Shown here: piece by piece, positions 1 to 10,533 of the stretch
Numbering within the stretch: position 1 is the first letter of the stretch
How the letters are laid out: every line of letters begins with the position of its first letter
Assembly: GCA_019448385.1 (NCBI GenBank)
Contig: JAGTXO010000007.1
Coordinates: forward strand, 992,001-1,056,000
DNA: 64,000 bases
Direction of reading: 5' to 3'
Origin: Diacronema lutheri
Taxonomy: Eukaryota; Haptophyta; Pavlovophyceae; Pavlovales; Pavlovaceae
Notes under the pieces: model-generated
What the model saw: the letters and a program-made list of their open reading frames with translations, nothing else
Databases searched by the model: none
What the model was told of the DNA's origin: nothing
Translations under genes and position numbers: made by a program

Positions 1-1779
1 GCAGCCCCATTGGCTCATGGTGCTCCTCGAGTACCTCGCGTCGCTCCAACACCCAGCGCTCGCGACGCACGCCGCCCGCGCGGGTGGCTCCGCCCGCGCC
101 GCGGTCGCAACGACCGCCGGCGACGCGGCGGCGGCCGCCGGCGTCGGCGGTGCAGGCGGCGCGGGCGGCGCGCCGCTGCTGTGGGAGACGCTGATCGAGC
201 TGTATTTGACGCCCGACCGCGGCCCCGACGGCAGCAGCAGCAGCAGCACCACCACCACCACCGCCCTCGCCGCCGCCGACGCGCAGACGCGCCTCGGCGC
301 ACGTCTGGGAAGACTCGACGACGAGCGAGCACAAGGCGAGGACAAAGCGCTCGCGCTCCTCACCGGCGCGAGCGCGGCGGCTGTCTCGCGCGAGCACGCG
401 CTCGTGCTCTGCGCGCAGCGCAGCTTTGAGCGGGGTACGCGCGCGCACAAAGGGCCGCGCAAAAAGGGCCGCGCGCACAAAGGGCCGCGCGCACAAAGGG
501 CCGCGCAAAAAGGGCCGCGCGCACAAAGGGCGCGCACAAAGGGCCGCGCGCAAAAAGGGGCGCGCAAAAAGGGCCGCGCCCGTTTGCTCCCCGCCCGCCC
601 GGCACGCGGCAACCCCGGCGTCCGCGTGCTGTCGACTTCCGAGGTGGCGTTGCCCTTCCCCCCCCCCCACCCCCAACTCCCCACGGTGTGTCTACACTCG
701 TGGCTGCGCTGTCGAGTACAACTTGAACCTGCTTCCGTCCACACCCCGCCCAGCCCCAATTCTGCCCCCGCCCAGATCCCGCCCAGACCCCGCCCAGACC
801 GCGCCCAGACCCCGCCCATAACATCACCCCACCCCACCCCCCCCCCCCCCCGCCATGCTCAGGCGTGCGCGCTGTACTCGAGCGCAGCCGCGCGTATGCC
901 CTCATCGTGCAACGCCACCTCGATCGTCGAGAGCACGCCGACGCCGCGCGCGCGTGCCGCGCGTTCGCCGGCGTCGAGCCCGAGCTGTGGGTGCGCGCGC
1001 TCCGGCATTGGGGCGCGGTGTACGGGCGGGACGCTGGCACGCAGCGCGCGCGCAGTGGCGTCGAGCCCGCCACGACGCCGCCGCCGAGCGCGCGACACCG
1101 TGATCGTGGCGGCGACGACGGCAAGGGAGCAGGCGTGTCGCCCTCCGCGCCGCCCGCCGCGCCGCCCGCCGCCGCAGCCGGCACAGCCGACGGCGGCGGC
1201 GGCGGCATTGTCGGTCCGGACGCGGAGCTGCTTCCGGACACGGAGTTGCTTGCGCTGATTGAGGAGGCCCTTGGCGAGGTGCACCGCCTCGGTCTCCTCA
1301 CGCCAACCCTCGCGCTGCACGATCTCGCGCGCAACCCAGCCATGCCGCTCGCGCCCGTCCGCGCGCTGCTACTGCGTCACTTCGCCGCCGCGCGCGCGAG
1401 CTGCGTGGAGGACGAGCGGCAGGCGCGCTCGCACGCCGCGGAGATCGAGGCGATGCGCGCCGAGCTGCACGAGCTGCGCACGAGCGCGCGCGTGTTTCAG
1501 CTCAGCCGCTGCTGCCGGTCCGGCGCGCCGCTTGAGCTACCCACAATTCACTTTTTATGCGGCCACTCGTTTAATGCGTCGGCGCTCGGCGAGGGCGGTG
1601 CGGAGGAGTGCCCGTTGTGCGCGCCGGAGCACGCGCGCGTGCTGGGCAGGCAGCGCGCGCTCGAGGCGCGCGCGGCGCAGCACGATGCCTTCTTTAAGCA
1701 GCTGGAAGGCTCCGCGGACGGTTTTGCGACGGTGGCCGAATTTTTCGGGCGCGGCGTGATGAGCGCGCGCGCTCAGTGA
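1..1779 (+). CDS. VPS11: VPS11 homologue, C-terminal part (5' end outside window)
   Basis: Core subunit of the HOPS/CORVET tethering complexes acting at endosome-lysosome/vacuole fusion. Exons 1-434 and 863-1779; the intron 435-862 (GTACGC...CTCAG) is modelled because joining it gives a continuous helical-repeat region (residues LIELYL, ALVLCAQRSFERGVRAVLERS) as in VPS11. The end carries the VPS11 signature: a RING-like zinc finger with LELPTIHFLCGHSF and ECPLC, then a terminal segment containing FFGRGV. The stop is TGA at 1777-1779. The reading frame is open to the window edge, so the N-terminal WD/beta-propeller half must lie upstream. The first pair of RING cysteines is altered (CCRSG rather than the usual CxxC spacing). 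Family assignment is confident; exon ends are predicted by eye. Confidence 0.88.
436..590 (+). repeat. Short-unit tandem repeat inside the VPS11 intron
   Basis: Interleaved copies of GCGCGCACAAAGGGCC and GCGCAAAAAGGGCC fill the 5' half of the intron directly after the splice donor. The rest of the intron is C-rich, ending in a poly-C tract (841-851) just before the acceptor. Confidence 0.8.
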
Positions 1780-2019
1780 CCGAGCGGGTGCTCGCTCCGT
1801 CGACTTGCGTCCACGATGTCAGTCGATGTCTCAGCCGTGTCGCAGGCAGTCGACTGCAGTCCGCTCTCGCTCAGGCAGTGGCCGCACTGCCTGCTGGGCC
1901 CTCAGGCGCCTGTGAGCGTCGTTTGTAATTTAAATAAGGGGGCGCTGCCCTGGGGCTGGAGACCCCGCCGGGGGGCGGGGGACCGTTTTACCTAAATGCC
2001 GGACTAAAGAATGCACGGA

Positions 2020-3700
2020 GTCGAGGCTTGTGAGCGACCGAGGCTTGAAGGCCTGCCGGCCGGGTTTGAGGCTGCGACACGTTTGGCCGTCTCGGCGTGT
2101 GGCAGTGACGACGGCCGGCGGCCGGTGGAGGACCACGTCGAAGTGGCGGACCGGGTGTGAGGCGAGGGCGGGCGGTTGGTGCAGGGGAAGGCGCGTGGAG
2201 GCGGATATGCGTAGCGTCGAGGCAGTGGCGGTGTGAGGGGCGGCGCGCGCATGGCGGCCGCGCCGCGGTCGGTCCGACGGCGCGAGCTGCGGCGTGATCG
2301 CGGACGGTGGTGGCGCGCATCGGCTAGCATCCCTCGGGTAGCGCGAGTTGGCCGGCAAGCGGGCCGGCGGCGGCGGCGGCGTTCGCGACGTTGGCGGCGA
2401 CGGGCTCGTCGTGGCCGAGGACGCGATACACGCGCTTGGATTCGTTGAAGTAAGCGAGGCGCCGGCGTGCGTGATGCCAGGCGCGGCGCTGCCGGTCGTG
2501 TCTGTCGCGTTGTCTGCCGTGCCCAGAGTGCGCGCGCCGCCGCCGCGCGCAGCCACGTGCGCACCGGTCGGTGCCAGGCGTTGGCGCACGGCACGGCCAC
2601 CCGTGCCGGCGGACGCGGCGGGAGCGTCCGCCGCGGAGCGACTGATGCCGGTGGCGGCAACCGTTGCGCTAAGCGTTGTGCCGTCCGTCGTGCGGCGGGC
2701 GCCGCCGAGCGCGAGCGGGCCACCGCCGGCGTGCGCGTTGAGAACCGGGTGGCTCGCCGGACGAACAGCACGCACGAGTCCGGGAGAAGCAGCGAGGCCG
2801 GCGGCGGCGACGGGCTCGTCGTGGCCGAGGACGCGATACACGCGCTTGGATTCGTTGAAGTAAGCGAGGCGCCGGCGTGCGTGATGCCAGGCGCGGCGCT
2901 GCCGGTCGTGTCTGTCGCGTTGTCTGCCGTGCCCAGGGTGCGCGCGCCGCCGCCGCGCGCAGCCACGTGCGCACCGGTCGGTGCCAGGCGTTGGCGCACG
3001 GCACGGCCACCCGTGCCGGCGGACGCGGCGGGAGCGTCCGCCGCGGAGCGACTGATGCCGGCGGCGGCAACCGTTGCGCTAAGCGTTGTGCCGTCCGTCG
3101 TGCGGCGGGCGCCGCCGAGCGCGAGCGGGCCACCGCCGGCGTGCGCGTTGAGAACCGGGTGGCTCGCCGGACGAACAGCACGCACGAGTCCGGGAGAAGC
3201 AGCGAGGCCGGCGGCGGCCAATGCTCCTTTGAGCGCAGCGCCGTTGGTCGTGTCGCGTGCGGCGCCGAGCGGGCGGACGCCGCCGCAGGCGTGCGCGTGC
3301 GCGGCAGTCGACGCGAGGCGCGGGCGCACGTCACGGCGACCGAAGGCTCCGGAGGGCGAGTGCGTGCGCGGCTTGCCACCGCCACCGCGCGGCGGCTCGG
3401 TCTTGGCGGCGCGCGCCAGCGCTGGCTGGGCGGCGGCGCGCGGCGGCGACGGCAGCGACGGCGACGGCGGTGGCGAAACGCACGGGTCGTCCGGGGGAGC
3501 GGGCGAGGGTAGCACGCAGCACTCGGTGGCAGGGAATGCCGCAAATGCTTCGCGCGCCATCTCGGAAGAGCGCGGCCGCCCAGCGTGCTGAGGAGGAGAG
3601 GCTCTCGCTTGGTTGAGGCTGGTCATCTACCAAAAAGTGCGCCATCTCCGACCGTTTTCCCGTTGGCCGGTTCAAAATGACAAACTCGTGGGACAAAACG
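2020..3700. repeat. Dispersed repeat family, copy 1
   Basis: The stretch from about 3200 to 3700 is closely similar to 43490-43975, ending in both copies at GTTGGCCGGTTCAAA followed by a TGACAAAC/TGACGAAC-type stretch. The middle contains a near-perfect 410-bp tandem duplication (2401-2810 and 2811-3220; visible differences are single bases). Minus-strand reading shows a Pro/Ala/Arg-rich frame shared with copy 2, but it has no recognisable domain, so coding status is unknown. The stretch 1780-2020 after VPS11 holds nothing recognisable. Confidence 0.75.
2401..3220. repeat. 410-bp tandem duplication inside the dispersed repeat
   Basis: Two adjacent copies starting CGGGCTCGTCGTGGCCGAGG at 2401 and 2811. 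They differ by very few substitutions (e.g. CCCAGAGTG versus CCCAGGGTG), so the duplication is recent relative to the divergence between the 2-kb and 42-kb copies of the whole element. Confidence 0.9.
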
Positions 3701-3932
3701 TTCGATTGGCCAATTCAATTCGATTGGCGGGTTCAACAATGCCAAATCCGTCGGCAAAACCTCGGATTGGCCAGGCTAATTCGATTGGCTGGTCATATAC
3801 CAAAATGACGAACCCGTCTGACAAAAATCGTTCTGGATTATAGCATCCCAGGGCTCGGTGTCCACCTCAGCTCTGTTTTAAAAAGCTGAGGGGTCTCCAG
3901 GATATGGGCGGTTTCAGTTCAGAGGCCGCACG

Positions 3933-4454
3933 ATGGCCACATCGGATGGGCGGAAGGCGGGCGTCACGCCGCCAATGACCGTCTCGGCGGCGCCCGACGA
4001 CGCGCCAATGCTCAGCGTCAAGGCGCCCGAGCCAGACCCCAGCGAGCAGCTCCTCGCGCTCCAGGACAAGCTCGCGCACGGCATGGGCCCCGCAAAGTTT
4101 GAGCAGGAGTTCAAAAAGATCCAGGCGGCGTACTTTGGCGCGCTGCCGTTCTCGCCGATGCACGGCGGCGACAGGTGTGCGCCGCATGCCCGCCCGAGCA
4201 CTCGTTCACGCTCGTTCACGATCGCTCGCTGCATGCCCACCGCCCACCCTCCTCCTTGCCCCTTTTTCCGGGGCGCGCGCGTCGCTCTCGCCCCGTGCCC
4301 CTCGCCCAACCTGCGTTCGCGGTGCACGCCCATCTCAGCCCAAGCGCCGGATGTGCGCGTCATCGTCTTGCGCCCTACGCGACGCAGGGGCATGATGCCT
4401 TCGTCGACGCGCAGCGTCCAAGGCTCGCGGCGCAAGCTCATGTCATCTTTGTAG
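3933..4454 (+). CDS. Small protein of unknown function, probably two exons
   Basis: ATG at 3933 opens a frame rich in Asp/Pro/Ala followed by an amphipathic stretch (SEQLLALQDKLAHGM, KFEQEFKKIQAAYFG). A donor GTGTGCGCC at 4175 interrupts it after HGGDR; the acceptor CGACGCAG ending at 4387 keeps the frame and gives a short basic C terminus (GMMPSSTRSVQGSRRKLMSSL region) with a TAG stop at 4452-4454, for a product of roughly 102 residues. A second in-frame acceptor at 4414 is possible, and an unspliced 173-residue reading is also open. No family recognised. It converges on the RING-CH gene with about 100 bp between stops. Confidence 0.5.
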   Translation: MATSDGRKAGVTPPMTVSAAPDDAPMLSVKAPEPDPSEQLLALQDKLAHGMGPAKFEQEFKKIQAAYFGALPFSPMHGGDRCAPHARPSTRSRSFTIARCMPTAHPPPCPFFRGARVALAPCPSPNLRSRCTPISAQAPDVRVIVLRPTRRRGMMPSSTRSVQGSRRKLMSSL

Positions 4455-4556
4455 TATATCTTTGTAGCTCTAGCGTGCGTGCGAGCGCGCGGTCGGGCTC
4501 TGCCGGCCCTCTGAGGCCGCATTTACACAGGAGCGTAGGCAAAACCCGAGAAGCGC

Positions 4557-5450
4557 CTACCCGCGCGCCGGCTCGCACTGAGGACCGTTGCGTTGCGCGT
4601 GCGCGCGAGCCGCCGCGGGAAGCACACCTCGCGCGGTCGCGGTGGGCACGTTGGCGTCGCACGCGGGCGGCTCGGCCGCCGCTGGCATGCCGTCGGCACT
4701 GGGAAGGACCGGCGCGGCCGCGACGGCGCGCGCGGCGGCGCGTGGAGGGTCCTTGGCGGCCGATGGTGCGCAATCGGCGATGTGCAGCACGAGCAGGGTG
4801 CTCGGCACGGCGCGCGCGGCTTCGACGGAGAGTCGTCGTGTAGCCAGACTCGCGCGATGCACTTGCACGACGCGCGTGTAAAAGGTTTCCTCGTCCAGCT
4901 CGTGCTCGCGCGTGAGCGCGACGGGTGCGGGCTTGCGAGCGCGGAGCGCTGCGACGATGAGCGCGATGGCGGCGACGAGCGCTCCGCTCAGGAAGACGAG
5001 CTGCGAGCCGAAGATCTTGGCGAATAGCTGGGCTCCGAACAGGAGCGCGAGCCCGACGGCGAAGCCCATCGCGTAGCTGCGCGGCGGCGCAGGCCTCGCC
5101 GGCTGCGCCATGGCGGTGCACGCGAGCGGCGCGCGCAGAGGCTCGTTGCACACGGGGCAGCGGGTCCGGTCGGCGAGCGCGAGCTTGCGTCGCGCGCGTG
5201 AATTGATGAGGCGCGAGAGGCACTCGCGGTGCATGCCCGTCGTCTTGCACGCGCACAGGTTGGTCAGCATCGGGTCGCCGCCGGCCGCGGCCTCCTCGTC
5301 GAGGCAAATGACGCACGCCACGTCGGAGGCGCCGCTTGCGCGCGCGAGCGGCGCGGCCGGCGGAATCGCCACGACGGGCGCAATGGGCGTGAGGTACGCG
5401 TCGCGCAAAACGGGCGCGGGCCCGACGTTGACCGCGACGTCCGCGCTCAT
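4557..5450 (-). CDS. RING-CH (MARCH-type) membrane E3 ubiquitin ligase
   Basis: Single-exon protein of 297 residues; ATG at 5450. Residues about 46-104 form a RING-CH zinc finger: CVICLDEE, then NLCACKTTGMHRECLSRLI and RCPVCNE, i.e. the C4HC3 order with His before the last Cys pairs. Two hydrophobic segments follow (around YAMGFAVGLALLFGAQLF and VFLSGALVAAIALIVAAL), the usual arrangement of MARCH ligases, which sit in endosomal, ER or plasma membranes and ubiquitinate membrane cargo. The Ala/Pro-rich C-terminal tail is not conserved. The substrate is unknown. The upstream side (above 5450) holds histone remnants. Confidence 0.85.
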   Translation of the reverse strand: MSADVAVNVGPAPVLRDAYLTPIAPVVAIPPAAPLARASGASDVACVICLDEEAAAGGDPMLTNLCACKTTGMHRECLSRLINSRARRKLALADRTRCPVCNEPLRAPLACTAMAQPARPAPPRSYAMGFAVGLALLFGAQLFAKIFGSQLVFLSGALVAAIALIVAALRARKPAPVALTREHELDEETFYTRVVQVHRASLATRRLSVEAARAVPSTLLVLHIADCAPSAAKDPPRAAARAVAAAPVLPSADGMPAAAEPPACDANVPTATARGVLPAAARAHAQRNGPQCEPARG

Positions 5451-5469
5451 CTCGCGATGTGCACAATAT

Positions 5470-5650
5470 GCAACGGCCCAATGCCGGCGGCGGCGGGCAA
5501 AACGGCGGTTCGGTTCGCGCGAATCCTGGACTTATTACCCCGCCGCCCTCGAGTTGGGCCAGCGCGGCCGCGTCACGGTTGCCGCCAGCGTCGCCCGGCT
5601 CGCGGTCAGGACCGACACCGTCATCAATTTGCTCGCCGTGCCGTTGTCGA
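5470..5650 (+). pseudogene. Possible degenerate histone H2A fragment
   Basis: Two frames read consecutively resemble H2A: AAAGKTAVRFARILD recalls the region around the first helix, and after a frame change YYPAALELGQRG then ARLAVRTDTVINLLA resembles the H2A C-terminal half, where LAVR-D-E-L-LL is conserved. No intact frame exists. It lies about 300 bp upstream of a much clearer H2B remnant in the same orientation, which is the main reason for proposing H2A. Similarity is weak and was judged by eye. Confidence 0.35.
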
Positions 5651-5924
5651 CGCCAATCAGCGCGCGGCCAGCGCGCGCGAGCCCCTCGTCCCCGCGCGTC
5701 GCGACCGCGGGAGCAGCCGCAAAGGGGCAGGAGGCGCCGGCGCGGTGGCGGGCCCACAGAGCGGCGCGGGCGCGGTGGAGGGCGCGCGCGCCGGGGATGG
5801 TACGAGCAGCGTAGACGGCGTGGAGGCTTCCGAAGGCTCAGACGCAGTGGACGCCGCGCGCGGAACGCGAGACGATGCGCGCGCACGGCCGGGCGCCGGC
5901 GCCGAGGCGAAGCGCATAGCCGGC

Positions 5925-6301
5925 ACAAGAGCCACAGCTGGAGCCAAAGCGTGTGCCTCGAAGCGCAAGCGCAAGAAGCGCGTCCAGTCCTTCTCCTCGT
6001 ATTTTACAAGGTGGTCAAACAGGTGCACCTTGACGTGGGCATCTCGAGCAAGGCGATGGCCATCGAACGGATCGAGGCTGGCAAGCTCGTGCGCCACACC
6101 TAGAAGGAGACGCTCTCGTCGCGCGAGATCCAAACGGCGGTGCGACTAGCCCTGCCCGGCGAAGTCGCCAAGCACGCCGTGTCCGAGGGCATCAGGGCAA
6201 TGACAAAGTTCATCTCTTCGCGCAAGTCATGGCCAGACGCGAGTCCCTCGTCCCTGCCGCACAAGATTTTGCGCCCAGAACTGGCGTGTGACTGCATGTG
6301 A
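5925..6301 (+). pseudogene. Histone H2B pseudogene
   Basis: A basic tail (KRKRKKRVQSFSSYF) is followed, after a one-base frameshift near 6007, by YKVVKQVHLDVGISSKAMAI, which is H2B helix 1 and loop. About ten residues of the central helix are then missing, a TAG stop occurs at 6101-6103, and the same frame continues with [20 protein letters not shown] and [17 protein letters not shown], the H2B C-terminal half. The frame then runs on about 25 residues beyond the normal H2B end to a TGA at 6299. Frameshift, deletion and stop together make this a dead copy rather than a variant. Confidence 0.75.
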
Positions 6302-6326
6302 GTTGCGCGGGAGACTCATGGACGTG

Positions 6327-6349
6327 CCCCCCCCCCCCCCCCCCCCCCC
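6327..6349. repeat. 23-nt C homopolymer (G on the minus strand)
   Basis: Pure C run lying about 80 bp downstream of the stop of the minus-strand nucleoside-hydrolase-like gene, so the transcript-sense strand carries G. The stretch 6350-6426 between it and that stop shows nothing else. Confidence 0.95.
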
Positions 6350-6426
6350 ACGAGCGGTCGATGATTGCGACTCAAGCTGCACACCCATGCACGCACATGG
6401 TCCAAGCCCCTCATTTGCAGTTGCAG

Positions 6427-7486
6427 TCACGCACGCACGGGCGTTGTTCGCCTCGTCGCCGCCTTCGCCAACGTTGACAACGACGACGACGGGCCCGTCG
6501 GCGCGCACCAGCTGGGCAGCTCATCGGACAAGTCAATCAGGCCGAGGCCGTCGACCTCGAGCAGCGCGCCCGCAACCGCCGCCGAGCCGCGCTCGCCTTC
6601 GTCATATCGTGCGTGGTTCATTCGCAGGCCCTTGAAGACGAGCCTGACGATAAAGGCCGCGCGGGCACCGCCGACAAAGGCGGCGAGGCCGCGCCGCACG
6701 AGAGCGGCCAGCCGGACGCGGGCGCGCGAACAAGGCTCGCCTCAGGCCGTTGCGCGCGTTCGCGCGTCCGTGCGGCGGTGCGGCGCGCAGCGGGCCGGGG
6801 GGCGGGGACGGGGGACCGGGGGCGGGGACGGCCGGACGGGGGACGGGGGGTGTGGGGCGGGGGGCGGCGGACGGGGGACGGGGGGGGTGTGGGGCGGGGG
6901 GCGGCGGACGGGGGACGGGGGGTGTGGGGCGGGGGGCGGCGGGCGGGGAGGGGGGGGGACGGGGGGCTGCTGCGCGCGGCGCGCTTTGCGTCGCGCGCAC
7001 CGCGAGAAGAGGGCGCGCAGCTCTTCGACGACGGCCTGCTCGTCGATAAGGCCGATGACGCGGTGCCGGACGCCCCGGACCGTGCTCTCGACGCCCCCCG
7101 CCGATCGGTCGAAGAAATGGTTCGAAGCGCGCGGGATGGCGGCGAGGAGGGCGAGGGGGGCGTATACGGAGAAGTCGACAACGTGCGGCCAGATCGAATC
7201 GTCCTTGCCGAGCGACGCGCCGTTCATCTTGCCGCCGCAGAACGTGTCGTAGAACCAACGGCGGTCGCAACGGGCAGGCAGCCCCAAACTGCGAGCCCGT
7301 GGGGGGAGGGCGCGCGCAGGCCCGCAGAGGCGCGTCGGGCGTTGCGAGTGAGGCATGCGCGAGCGAGCTGTGCGCGCCAGCGTGGCGAGGTGTAACGGTC
7401 GCTTGCAGGGCGCGGTGTGGTGCGTGTGCGAGGAGATGAGAGCGGGTGGGGTGCGGGATGGGAAAAGGGAGGGGGGGGGGGAGTGG

Positions 7487-7520
<34 letters not shown>

Positions 7521-10502
7521 GGGAGAAGGGAAGGGAGGGGGGAGGGGAGGGGGCCGGGGGGGTGGGGGGTGCGGGGTGCGGGATGGGAAAAGGGAAGGGG
7601 GAGGGACGGGGGGAGGGGCGGGGGGGGGGGGGGGGGGGGGGGAGGGGAGGGGCGGGGGGACGGGGGAGGGCCGGGGGGGGGGAGGGGGGGGGGACCCCGC
7701 CATCGCTCACGGCGGGTGGCGGTGTGTTGCGCAGCGGGGGGCAGGTGAAGCCATAGGGGGGCAGGTGAAGCCATGCTGATATTGCGCAGCGGGGGGCAGG
7801 TGAAGCCATGCTGGTATTGCGCAGTGGGGGGCATGTGAAGCCATGCTGGTATTGCGCAGTGGGGGGCAGGTGAAGCCATGCTGGTATTGCGCAGCGGGGG
7901 GCATGTGAAGCCATGCTGGTATTGCGCAGTGGGGGGCAGGTGAAGCCATGCTGGTATTGCGCAGCGGGGGGCAGGTGAAGCCATGCTGGTATTGCGCAGC
8001 GGGGGGCAGGTGAAGCCATGCTGGTATTGCGCAGCGGGGGGCATGTGAAGCCATGGGGGGCAGGTGAAGCCATGCTGGTATTGCGCAGTGGGGGGCAGGT
8101 GAAGCCATGCTGGTATTGCGCAGCGGGGGGCAGGTGAAGCCATGGGGGGCAGGTGAAGCCATGCTGGTATTGCGCAGCGGGGGGCAGGTGAAGCCATGCT
8201 GGTATTGCGCAGTGGGGGGCAGGTGAAGCCATGGGGGGCAGGTGAAGCCATGCTGATATTGCGCAGCGGGGGGCAGGTGAAGCCATGCTGGTATTGCGCA
8301 GTGGGGGGCAGGTGAAGCCATGCTGGTATTGCGCAGCGGGGGGCAGGTGAAGCCATGCTGGTATTGCGCAGTGGGGGGCAGGTGAAGCCATGGGGGGCAG
8401 GTGAAGCCATGCTGGTATTGCGCAGTGGGGGGCAGGTGAAGCCATGGGGGGCATGTGAAGCCATGCTGATATTGCGCAGCGGGGGGCAGGTGAAGCCATG
8501 GGGGGCAGGTGAAGCCATGCTGGTATTGCGCAGCGGGGGGCAGGTGAAGCCATGCTGGTATTGCGCAGCGGGGGGCATGTGAAGCCATGCTGGTATTGCG
8601 CAGCGGGGGGCAGGTGAAGCCATGGGGGGCAGGTGAAGCCATGCTGGTATTGCGCAGCGGGGGGCATGTGAAGCCATGCTGGTATTGCGCAGTGCGGGGC
8701 AGGTGAAGCCATGCTGGTATTGCGCAGTGGGCGGCAGGTGAAGCCATGGGGGGCAGGTGAAGCCATGCTGATATTGCGCAGCGGGGGGCATGTGAAGCCA
8801 TGCTGGTATTGCGCAGCGGGGGGCAGGTGAAGCCATGGGGGGCAGGTGAAGCCATGCTGGTATTGCGCAGCGGGGGGCAGGTGAAGCCATGGGGGGCAGG
8901 TGAAGCCATGCTGGTATTGCGCAGCGGGGGGCAGGTGAAGCCATGCTGGTATTGCGCAGTGGGGGGCAGGTGAAGCCATGGGGGGCAGGTGAAGCCATGC
9001 TGGTATTGCGCAGTGGGGGGCAGGTGAAGCCATGCTGGTATTGCGCAGCGGGGGCAGGTGTGGCGCGCACCGCTCGGCTGCATGCGGCTCGGCGCACGTC
9101 CTCCGCCAGAGCGCGTTGATCGACGCAACCTGTGCGTGCACGATCCGCTCGCCGACCTCGCCGCCCGTCGCCTCCACCGCATCGTAGAGCGCGCGCGCCA
9201 TCCTGCGGGCAGCCAGGGGGGGGCAGCAGCGGGGGGGGGGGGGGGGGTTGAAGGGGTTGAGCTAGAGTTTGGGGTGGCAAGGGAGGGAGGGGGGGGATGG
9301 GGGGGGGGGGGGGGTAGAGCTAGGGTTTGGAGTGATAAGGGAGGCAGGGGTGGGGGGATGGGAGCTATGCTAGGCCTGGCGAGGAGGAGCTCAGCGCAGC
9401 CACGCGCGCGCATCAAGCCCCACCCCGCGGCGTGGCGGCGCTATAGCTTAGGCACGCTGCGCCCCCCCCCCCCCCCCCCCCCCCCCCCCCCATTGCGCTT
9501 GCCCTGCGCCCGCCCCCATGCGCTTGCCCTGCGCCCGCCCCCATGCGCTTGCCCTGCGCCCGCCCCCATGCGCTTGCCCTGCGCCCGCCCCCATGCGCTT
9601 GCCCTGCGCCCGCCCCCATGCGCTTGCCCTGCGCCCGCCCCCATGCGCTTGCCCTGCGCCCGCCCCCGTGCGCTTGCCCTGCGCCCGCCCCCATGCGCTT
9701 GCCCTGCGCCCGCCCCCATGCGCAGTGCCGTCACCCGCCCCCATGCGCTTGCCCTGCGCCCGCCCCCATGCGCAGTGCCGTCACCCGCCCCCATGCGCTT
9801 GCCCTGCGCCCGCCCCCATGCGCTTGCCCTGCGCCCGCTCCCATGCGCAGCGCCGTCACCTGCACGCGTGCGAGAGCTGCGGACTGAGCACGATCAATGC
9901 AACGCCGAGCTCCTGGCACCGCCTGTAAAAGAAAATCGCCGCCTCCTCGTCCAAAAAGTTATTTTGGGCCTCCATGTCAGGCACGAGCAAGGACTCGCCG
10001 CCCGTGCCCGCCGCGCCGGACTCGCCGCTTGTGCCCACCGCGCCGGACTCGCAGCCCGTGCCCACCGCGCCGGACTCGCCGCTTGTGCCCGCCGCGCCGG
10101 ACTCGCAGCCCGTGCCCACCGCGCCGGACTCGCCGCTTGTGCCCGCCGCGTCGACCGCGCCCGCGCGCCTGTTGTTACCCTCCTCGTTCACGGCGGCCTC
10201 CGCCAAGCCCGCCTTGGACGAGCATCTCGACGGACTGCGCGGGTGGCCGTTCGGCTCGGGCGCGCTGGCGAGCGCGTCGCCACCGGCCTGCGTGACCTCC
10301 TCGATTTGCGCGCCTCCAACCAGCACGACGGACGCGGTCTTGGCGTAGAAGAGCCCCGTGTGCGCGCGCACGAACGCCGCCACCGCGGTGAGCGACGCCA
10401 AGACCACGAGGCTCACGCCCGTGGTAGGCGCTTCGTCGTACAGTTTAAAAAGCAGATCGCGCTGCCGTCTGCTGATCGGCGGCGCACGCGCTCTGCTGCC
10501 GT

Positions 10503-10533
<31 letters not shown>

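Noticed and set aside
7100-7125. GGTTCGAAGC resembling a tRNA B box
   Set aside because: It falls inside a coding exon of the nucleoside-hydrolase-like gene and no A box or cloverleaf is present.
6602-9416. Long minus-strand frames of hundreds of residues rich in PRCAIPAWLH-type repeats
   Set aside because: They are the 35-bp minisatellite read in three frames; the unit length is not a multiple of three and the array lies in an intron flanked by convincing exons.
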